Source: Capitulum mitella (taxonomy: Eukaryota > Arthropoda > Thecostraca > Pollicipedomorpha > Pollicipedidae). From it: a stretch of DNA of 64,000 nt. Position 1 is the stretch's first letter. The number at the start of each line of letters is the position of its first letter. This document shows, one piece after another, positions 55,945 to 64,000 of the stretch. The position numbers and the translations under genes are program-made. Location of the stretch: NCBI GenBank assembly GCA_030062745.1, contig CP099852.1, positions 19,153,949 to 19,217,948 of the forward strand. The letters run 5' to 3'. The notes beneath the pieces were generated by a model. The model did no database searches and was not told the DNA's origin. It saw nothing but the letters and a program-made list of their open reading frames with translations.

Positions 55945-57448
55945 TTACCCGTAGACGGGGTGGCTGGAGAGGTGGGACGTCGCGTGGTGGCTGGAGATCT
56001 GGCTGGCGCCGCCGAAGCCCAGCTGTTGGGCGGCCAAGCCGGACGCGGTGCCGGAGAACTGGCCGCCGTGGGAGACCGAGCCCTGCGAACAGCGGCAGGG
56101 GCGTGAGCTGGGCCCGGGTGAAGAGGCGGCCCCAGCGCGGGCTAAACGCTCCTTGGTCCGTCTCCAGGTGGGCGACATTGGACAAGAAACTGATGTCGCT
56201 GTTTAAGTGATAAATATTGACGAACATGTACGTAGTAATCGCATAATGCTGGAGATTTCAACCACGCAATGGCCGTGCTCGACGTTAAATTTATTTATTT
56301 TATAACGTCATATCATTTATGGACCCGAAATTACAGTTGAAGTCTCAGACTGATCTGGAATTTACGTTCCATTACCCTCAAACCTTGAAATACAGAAAGA
56401 CCTTAACATTAATACAGTGCTATGGCATTTCGGCACGTTCTGTTTTCCGCCGTACGTGAAGACTAGAAATTTTAGGCAAATGTAACAAGCTACATTTGTA
56501 ACTTCACCATGGCGATAAAGGTTAATGATACGCAGTATCATATAAAAGAAAACACATGCATTACACATACGCCCGTGGGACGGAGCCTACTGGCCCCTAA
56601 AAAGATCAGCGGATGGGCCCATACCCGTGAAGGAACAATGCTGCGGTTTAATCAGCACTCCTGCAAGTGTACCGAATATTTTAAGTTGCGTGGTTTTTAA
56701 GCTGTTCAGGTTATTCATGTCTGCGCGACACAGGAGCAGGAACAGCCGCATTTTCTGTGCATTTTCGCTGTCTTTAGTTATGCATGTGCTACGCGCGTCC
56801 ATAATTTGTATCGTTCCATAAAAAGATGTGCCTCTGTACAGAACCTTATTTTCCGAAATGGGCGTACTGCTTTTTAGCACAGCTGAGTGTTTTGCGACAT
56901 TTTCTATATCAATGTCTAGCCCACCGTTTGCTTTTTCGATGCGCAGACGTGAAATCTTTCACATATCTGAGAAAGGATTTTGTCGGTTTACGAACGGTTC
57001 GTGCCTTAGGCGTCAGTGTCGGAATGTTCACGTTCATAGCAGAATGTATCACGCTGCTGGTGACCTAAAAATTCGTTTTAATCCGAATAATCGCGTGCGT
57101 AGTGGCAGCAGCTACCGCTGGCTGGCTGATTTCAGTCATGGCCATGGTGCCAAACAGGCCAGCCTGGAATTCTTCTCATTTACGACGCAACAATGTTTGG
57201 TTTTGTCAACGACGGCGGCTGTTGCACGGAAAAAACCAAGTCCAAGCTAACCATTGTGCGGTTTATCTACTTACCCCAGAATGGGCCTGGTTTGTCTGGA
57301 TCTGCGAGAATCCGCCGAATCCACCACTCTGTCCCTGGGTAGAGGAGCTTCCAGATGACCCCTGGGCATAGCCTCCTGGACGGAAGAAGAAGGATGGTTT
57401 GGCGACTGCCACCGCCGCCAGGCACAGGAGAACGACCGCCACCTTCAT
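55945..57448 (-). CDS. Gly-rich secreted peptide E (candidate antimicrobial)
   Basis: Coding exons on the minus strand: 57448-57275 (58 codons, phase 0, donor GTAAGT) and 56082-55945 (45 codons plus TAA). Product 103 residues: signal peptide MKVAVVLLCLAAVAVA, then KPSFFFRPGGYAQGSSGSS, SGGFGGFSQIQTN, and the 45-residue domain GSVSHGGQFSGTASGLAAQQ...SSHPVYG. It ends directly in Gly, itself a possible amide donor, instead of Gly-Lys. The intron is long (about 1.2 kb) compared with about 310 bp in A and C. The last exon has higher GC than its surroundings. Confidence 0.75.
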
Positions 57449-58004
57449 TCTGGATCTGAAAGACGGAAGACACAGGCATATTCCTTTGAACCCATTTTTG
57501 CTGTTGCCGCTGAAAACGCAATTTCGAATTGGTTGCATGATGAACTGCCTGTGTTTGTAGATCTGTGCATGTAACTATTTAGATCTGCACTGCGTGGAGC
57601 TGTCTCTGGGTTGTAATCCTCAAATGAAATTAGGTTTATTACTTTTGCGAAATTATTTCTTATTCTCTCTTTCTGAACGATGCAAAATCGAAACCACCAC
57701 TCATGCATTCGTTCAAATACAGGTATATCTAAAATGTCACGGAAAAGTCCTTTAATTTTTCTCCAGAGCAAAGAAATCATCTCGAACTACATTCACTTGG
57801 GACGGAATAAAGTTTAACAAATGAAACATCTTCTCTGCCCTTCAGACCAATATCTACTCCTCAAGCTGCCCGTTATTCTCTCCGTTTATTTTTGTATGAA
57901 GACTGAAGTTTTAGTAGTTCCCATTCTAGCAGATCAGCAGTCAGCAAACACAGTGAGCCCAGGCCCTTGGAAACGGAAATGTGTCGTCCTGGCAGCAACC
58001 TCAC

Positions 58005-58108
58005 CTGTCTGCAGGTTTTCCTTCCCTTCCTCCTTCCTCCTTTTGCGCTGAGCGCTGAATAATCGCTCACGCCTTAATATATACTGGCCAGACGTGCTCG
58101 GACTTTCC
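58005..58108 (-). promoter_or_regulatory. Promoter and non-coding exon 1 of gene E
   Basis: kappaB-like GGACTTTCC (plus-strand reading at 58100-58108; nine of ten bases of GGGACTTTCC including the preceding C), TATATATT at 58083-58076, TCAGC initiator candidates at 58056 and 58049, and a leader exon ending at 58005 before GTGAGG. The 17-nt gap between kappaB-like motif and TATA box is the same as in gene A. Confidence 0.6.
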
Positions 58109-58554
58109 GGCCGGGCCAGTCCGGTTGCGCAATGGGCAGCCCCAGTTCCAACTCTGCGGTGATTGGGGGAGCAAACATCTGTAAAAACTGGTCTCAGAAG
58201 GCCGTTGCGGCTCTTCAGAAGTGGTTTCGTTTCGAGCGGCAACGTGCTTGAAAATATGTGTCCTTTCCTCCTCTTCAGAGGTTCAGCAGCATGTGTCTTT
58301 GGTTCATTAATTGTCAGAGGGCCTCGGCTGTACCACTCTGATGCGGATCAGATTATAAATATTGATCAACCCATCAAAAGACAGGCCTTGCTAATAAAGG
58401 TTAAGAAGCTCTTGTTAGATTCAAGTTCGTGGACGAGAAAACGTAACAAGCTCGCACGTTTTCGCCCGTAGTTCGTATAGGGTATGTGAGACAACGCTGA
58501 AGAAACGAGGGACAGACGAGAGAAAGAGAGGGGGGAGAGAGAAAGAAGGGGATC

Positions 58555-58790
<236 letters not shown>

Positions 58791-58799
58791 CTTCTACAT

Positions 58800-59410
58800 T
58801 CCTGAACGTTTTTTGCGAGTACTTTGGACGCCATCTGCGACCGGCTTTGTCCGCACGATTCGCCGTGGTCGTCATTAGTTTGGGGGCAAGGGCGGCTCCA
58901 GACCACATGATGATGACCAGTCGGGGCCATCTCCAACCGTCCGACCCAACCTACCCCGAAACGTTTATTTCTCTCGGGATTTCAGTCACTTTGGTCCGTC
59001 ATTTTCAAAGATTGCAGTGTTTTTAAAAAGGCTGCTTGAAAACAACACAAAACGTTCACTTTTCTGTCCGAAAAAAAAGGTGCCCGATTCCAACGAAAGG
59101 GGGCCATGTGACCCCTGAATCCGACAGTGTTCGGAAATTTAACAACTATCGCAAGCACTGTATGTCCACGTCCTCGATCACTGATCAAATACTGGGCACA
59201 AACGTCAACTTACCACTTACATCTGACAACAATGATAACAGAAAAACAAAGGAAGAACGGATGAGACGGAGAGAGAGAGGGGGGATGGGGAGAGAGGAGA
59301 AAGAGGGACAGAGAGAGATAAATGGAGAAGGAAGGAGAAATGTCTGAAATTGTATCAAACTATTTTGTCGGCACCGATTCCTCACCAAAACGCAATGTTT
59401 GTCAACCAGA
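58800..59410. other. Unassigned
   Basis: No gene recognised. Purine-rich GAGA sequence lies at 59265-59340. Confidence 0.4.
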
Positions 59411-59414
59411 GTCG

Positions 59415-59420
59415 TTTATT
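59415..59420 (-). terminator. Possible polyadenylation signal of gene F
   Basis: AATAAA on the minus strand, about 280 nt downstream of the stop codon of peptide F. Confidence 0.35.
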
Positions 59421-59700
59421 GAACTTCAAGAAAGTAAAAATCAAAATCGCCGCCGAGGCCGACACGCTCTTCCCATTTCAGAGGATTAAACAGCTCTTGA
59501 CTGAACAGTGTGACACATCATTTAGCTGTGTCTGCCACTGTTCAGGACAGCGCTGGACTGGTGATGAGAGATCGCGTTTCAACACGACCTACATCACAGA
59601 GACAATTTCAATATCGTCATCAGGCAACTGCTTCAAGCAGATGTAATATTGGTCTTCGCTGTCAGTGGATTTGACGTGCCGCTAAACTCCGAATGTGAGT

Positions 59701-60402
59701 CTATTTGCCATAACGACCGCTGTCCAGATTAGCGACTGCATTGTGGCTGGAGATCTGGCTGCCTCCGAAGGGACCGATGCTCTGGCCGGCTGTTCCTGAG
59801 GCGTGTCCAGAGAACCGTCCTCCGCCCGATACACGGCCCTGAGGAACAGTGTGCGTTGTCAGACCAGACACGTTCGGGCAGGAGACATGCGGTATGTCGG
59901 AGTGCTCATACGTTGACGTCTCCGGCTTGTTCGTGTTGAATGCAGTGGTTTGTAAATGAAGCAGCTAGTGTGCCATTCTGGAATATTTCACTGGCTTCAA
60001 CCTCCTCTTTGTAATGAATCGGAAGTCTAATGCGGGATTTAAATTGTACAGTCGCGCATCTGACAGCTCGTGATACTCGAGTGGATTCGGTGCAGATATC
60101 AGCAATGCACTGCAATTCAGTTGCTGAATTTGGACATGACCTCCAGGTGGGGATGGCAAGGGCAACAGTTATCTGAAAAAGCTTTCAGCAGTCTGGTCTG
60201 GCTGGCTGCACAGATGTTGCTTTCTTACCCCGGTGCGAGCCGTGTTCTGCTGGATCTGGGAGAAACCACCGAACCCGGCCTGTTGGCCCTGTGTGGAGAA
60301 GCTCTCAGAAGAGCCCTGGGCGGAACCTCCACGGCGATAGGGACGGAATGGTGTGGCGACTACCACCGCTGCTAGGCACAGGAGAACGGCCACCACCTTC
60401 AT
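59701..60402 (-). CDS. Gly-rich secreted peptide F (candidate antimicrobial)
   Basis: Coding exons on the minus strand: 60402-60229 (58 codons, phase 0, donor GTAAGA) and 59838-59701 (45 codons plus TAG). Product 103 residues: signal peptide MKVVAVLLCLAAVVVA, basic start TPFRPYRRGGSAQGSS, QAGFGGFSQIQQN, then GRVSGGGRFSGHASGTAGQS...NAVANLDSGRYGK. It ends in Gly-Lys. A CAG acceptor seven nt before the ATG matches the other copies, so a non-coding first exon is expected, but I could not place it; a TTAA element at about 60555-61777 probably lies in that intron. The two exons show internal similarity (QAGFGGFSQIQQNTA against SIGPFGGSQISSHNAVA). Confidence 0.75.
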
Positions 60403-60554
60403 GTTGACTCTGAAATGGAAAGACATAGTCATGGTAATTATCAAATGGGAAAACACTGGCAAATTCACGCGGAGACATGGCATCGCTGATGCTGACGTTC
60501 TGCTGTGATTGCCTTGCCTTGCAATGATTGCCTTGCCCAGGGCTGAGAGACCTG

Positions 60555-61777
60555 ACCTTATTCCCGGCAAGGGGGGTTCAAATCCGTCCTCCTCGGGTTT
60601 TTTGTTTCCAATTTCATGATTACGGACACAGCTTCACGAAACTTTGTCGCTTTTCATCCCGTTTATTTCTACTTACCGTATCAAAATTTCATGATTCTGT
60701 TTTTTTCAGGGGCGGAGCCAGGCAACGTTTGTGGGAGGCACCTCAGGCCATTTCTGGCCCTGTTGAAGGTAAAATAAAAATGGCTGTCAAAAATAGTGTT
60801 TTTAAAGGTGGGACTTAAAAACTGCTTGGGTGTATTGGTAAACAGTCGGGAAATCAGACAATTATGACTTGTTAATCTTAGGTTATTTCACAATGCCAAG
60901 GCAAAGTCAAAATTCGAAATTCGGTTTCAAGGTAATGATTTTGGCGCTATTTTTCGAAATGCCAAACCCATAATATACATCGCATAGACGGATGCCCTCT
61001 ATTTAGTGCAGCAAGACTCAGGTTAAAATTAGGTCAGGTCACGAAGCTATATCCAAAGATGTCAGTCCTAAAAAAACCAGCCCACATTGCGACAGTCGTT
61101 CATTGGGATTTTAGAAGAGTAAATTAAAATGACTGGAAACGTTTTCAAACAATATGCAATGCACTCAAGATCATTTCGTGTGACTCTAAGGTCTTTGGAG
61201 GTCATTGAAGGCCAAAGGTCGTAAGCTGACCTGATGAACATGTGACCATGACATCTCCCTCTTTTCCAAGTCCCTTGGCACAGCTTATGCTGTCATTATA
61301 CAAAGAACGTAACACGCTTTGTTCTTCTTTAGCATAACATGAGTAGTAAAAGCTGAAAAGCGTTTTAAATTTTTTCGCTTTCTCAGTTTTTGGAAAACTA
61401 ATCCTTCTATTTTTGAAACCCTGTAAACGCATGTGAATTCTTTTAAAATTTAAAAGGTATGGACCAATGGCAAAAGTCTCATCCATAAGCTCCCGGTTCA
61501 TGCCAATTTCATCCAAATCGGTCCATAAACAGCAGAGTTGTAACAAGTCCAAACATATACCCCAATTTGTCACTTCGCTCCCCCGTATCCATTCTTTTCA
61601 AGATTTTGAAAACCTTTTTTTATAAAAACGGAGCTTACGTCATGGCAAATCGATTGCCGTTCGTTGCGATGAATCGGACAAGCAGTTCTCGAGGTCTCAG
61701 GGGGCCGAGTCAGACCCCCCTGAGACGGTGCAGCTGGGAATCGGCTGTGCCGTCTAGCCCTTCGGGAAAAGGATTAA
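60555..61777. mobile_element. TTAA-flanked MITE, family 1, copy 5 (diverged)
   Basis: About 1.2 kb matching the family along its length but with many substitutions. The left end reads TTATTCCCGG and the right end GGGAAAAGGATTAA. The C and G runs are shortened. It is the oldest-looking copy in the window. Confidence 0.7.
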
Positions 61778-64000
61778 GGGACCCGCTTTTTTTGCCCGAC
61801 AAAAAGCGTTGCAGAGTCGACAAAAGAATTAGCATTTATAGCATTAAATTATCAATTTAGCAGTTTATTTTAGCAATTTAGCAATTTATTAGCAATTAGC
61901 ATTAATGGCATTTAATAGCAAAAATAGTCATATCACTAGGTCACCAAAAACCGCTGTTTATTTTTTACAAACAAGACCGCAGGGAAAGCATGGATGGCAC
62001 GGTGCTGCAGCAAGAGAAGAAGCTCTCCTTGGTCAGTGAAAGCCTGGCCTTCGTCCGTCCGACGGACAAACGACCCGCCCACAACGGCAAAAACAGCCGG
62101 CGGTGGACTGCACCAGACGCCGTCCGACAGCAAGCGCACCTCGTCGCGGTATTGAGTGCAAGCCGATAGCATTCGGTAGCGTACAGATTGCAATCTTGCA
62201 TTTGGCATTTGGTTGCGCTACAGATGACAAATCAACCTGCAATGCATTAGACAAACAAAAAAAATAATAATTAAGGCGCGGAATTTGCCAGAGTTGCGCC
62301 GTCAAGGTCCAACTGGACACTGGTTATCTTGAGAACTGTATCCGTCTTTTAATTACCGTAAGATCAGACTGGGTAAAGATCGCACGCTTGCGCTAAAAAT
62401 TGCTCTAATTTACCCTCAGCAGTCAAGTGAATAGGTGCGGTACATAATGTATGTATGAACGTTTGTGTGCGTGGACTGTGAGACTAAGATGCAAATTTTT
62501 GAGCAGACAGAAAACGTTCCACGATTGTTTCTTTGATGTTTCTTAGATGTTTTGATAATCTTATGTTTGGTGTTTATTTCTTTGTGTTATAAGCCAATGT
62601 TGAACATCGTCCCGCTTCTGTGTTTCTATTTTAGTATGTTCTTATTTAATCAAATTGTATGCAAAATTCAAAATGCAGAATGCAAAATGCAAAATTAGTT
62701 CCAAAAGTGGAAAATGTCCAGGGCGGGTGCAGGAGGTATCAGAAGTGGGCAAACAATGCTTCGGCGCACTGATGGTCATGCTGGAAACAATATAAGGCTC
62801 AGCAAATGAATAAGTGAAGTTCTCATAAGACTGCATCGACACAAAAATATTAAACACAAAATGAGCGCAAAAATATTCATTGCCAGTACCAGAAAAGTAA
62901 ATATGAGAGGCGCCAATCTTGATCCCCACCAGCTGACCGAGTTCTCCACTAAAAAAAAATGTACATGCAAAACATTTCTAGAAATTTTCCTTATTTTTTC
63001 CATTCCATTAGATGCTCATTAGAAGTTCTTTGTTTTAGAAATATCAGCAAAAAAACCTTTAGACGAGACGACAGTGTTCTTTCCACGGTGCATGATAAGC
63101 TCAGACATTGATTAAGATGGCTTTTCAGCAAGACTGTCTTGTTTTCCTGCAAAGGAATCAGTTTACTATATGATTCACTGAACTGGAAAGCGATTCTGGA
63201 TAGGATTCGGGACGAATTTTCAGAAAAGGGATTGATTTAATGATGGTTTAAGACAAGTACATGGTTCGGCTCCGATTCTAATTTGCCACAGCTTTCGAAA
63301 GAATTGATTCTGATTTGGATTCCATGTCCGATAAGGGGTACTCCGCCAACAACCAGTTGCGGGGGGCATTTTTGTCTCCTGTCTACCTCACGAACCAATT
63401 GCACGATTTTGACAACTCAAGATGAGGTGGATAGCCCGTCACCATGAGACTCTAGCTATGCTCACTGCATTGGTCACTGCACTGATGCACTTGATGCACT
63501 GATGCACTTGATGCACTCACTGCATCAAGGTCATCGATGATGCCACAGAACCACCGATCATGTTAAATCCCTAAAAGTGTCATTTATTTGCCGACAACTT
63601 CAGAAGGAAATTAACAGAACAAGAGTGGTTTTAAATGGCCACATGCCATAGGGACTCAGTTTCTACGAGAAACGTTACTTCTCCAAGAAGCAGCCCGAGG
63701 TCAACCTAGGTCACGAGACCAAATGAGATTAATGTTTGATCCTTAACTTTGTTATGTTTCTGGTGTGGAACCTCATAAAAGGCCAAAAAATGATACTTGT
63801 ACTTTGCAATGTAACAGGTTGGTCGCTGGACCTAGATTAGTCTTAGGACAGTGCGCAGACCCTGCGCAAAGGCAGATACTGACCGACTCTGACCTCGCTT
63901 GAGGTCACTCAGGACTTGCGGGACCCAGTATTTCGTCCTCAAGTCATCCTTGATGAGGTTCTTGCAAGCTTGACATATGGCCTTACATATGATGACTAAG
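61778..64000. other. Unassigned
   Basis: No gene recognised in 2.2 kb. Short simple repeats are present: AGCAATTTA-type words at 61840-61925, GCAAAAT words at 62650-62700, and a GATGCACT minisatellite at 63468-63530. Confidence 0.4.
63468..63530. repeat. Short GATGCACT-type minisatellite
   Basis: Four to six imperfect repeats of CACTGATG / CACTTGATG. Confidence 0.7.

Overview
This is eukaryotic, most likely arthropod, nuclear DNA. There are no bacterial-type operons. Genes are small and split by GT-AG introns, TATA boxes are followed about 30 nt later by arthropod-type TCAGT initiators, and most of the window is transposon, microsatellite or decayed repeat. I cannot name the species; a crustacean or chelicerate would fit.

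The host genes I can support are two families of small secreted peptides that look like innate-immunity effectors. (1) A glycine-rich family on the minus strand has six loci: four intact (coding spans 31063-31704, 39312-39943, 55945-57448, 59701-60402) and two pseudogenes (about 35502-37280 and 45031-45658). Each gene has a non-coding first exon where one can be found, a second exon with signal peptide plus Gly-rich segment, and a last exon of exactly 138 nt encoding a 45-residue domain that ends in Gly or Gly-Lys, a possible amidation signal. Three promoters carry a kappaB-like GG(G/A)CTTTCC motif 17-18 nt upstream of the TATA box. (2) A cysteine-rich family has one five-exon gene on the plus strand (16056-19427) and one three-exon gene on the minus strand (48301-50475). 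Both begin with near-identical 18-residue signal peptides, and every intron is phase 1, so the Cys-rich modules are separate symmetric exons.

Layout. 1-2150: no gene seen. 2190-2900: broken hAT/DUF4371-type transposase. 2677-6129 and 10806-15446: arms of a large inverted repeat. Its spacer holds AT microsatellite, a TGGTC satellite and a TA-flanked DNA transposon that itself contains a TTAA-flanked element. 15.5-19.4 kb: AT palindrome and the first Cys-rich gene. 19.7-22.6 kb: two more TTAA elements. 22722-29191: a full-length, apparently intact I-like non-LTR retrotransposon (two ORFs, RNase H) with a 14-bp target duplication. 29.63-46.03 kb: a tandem segmental duplication of about 8 kb, each unit carrying one intact and one dead Gly-rich gene plus old transposon debris. 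46-48 kb: transposon fragments and a long hairpin. 48.3-50.5 kb: second Cys-rich gene. 51.6-55.4 kb: a 38-bp minisatellite and mostly unexplained DNA. 55.9-60.4 kb: two more intact Gly-rich genes. 60.5-61.8 kb: another TTAA element. 61.8-64 kb: nothing recognised.

Taken together the window reads as a cluster of secreted, probably inducible defence peptides that grew by tandem duplication and exon shuffling in transposon-rich DNA. The antimicrobial role is inferred from architecture and promoter motifs; I recognise neither peptide family by name.
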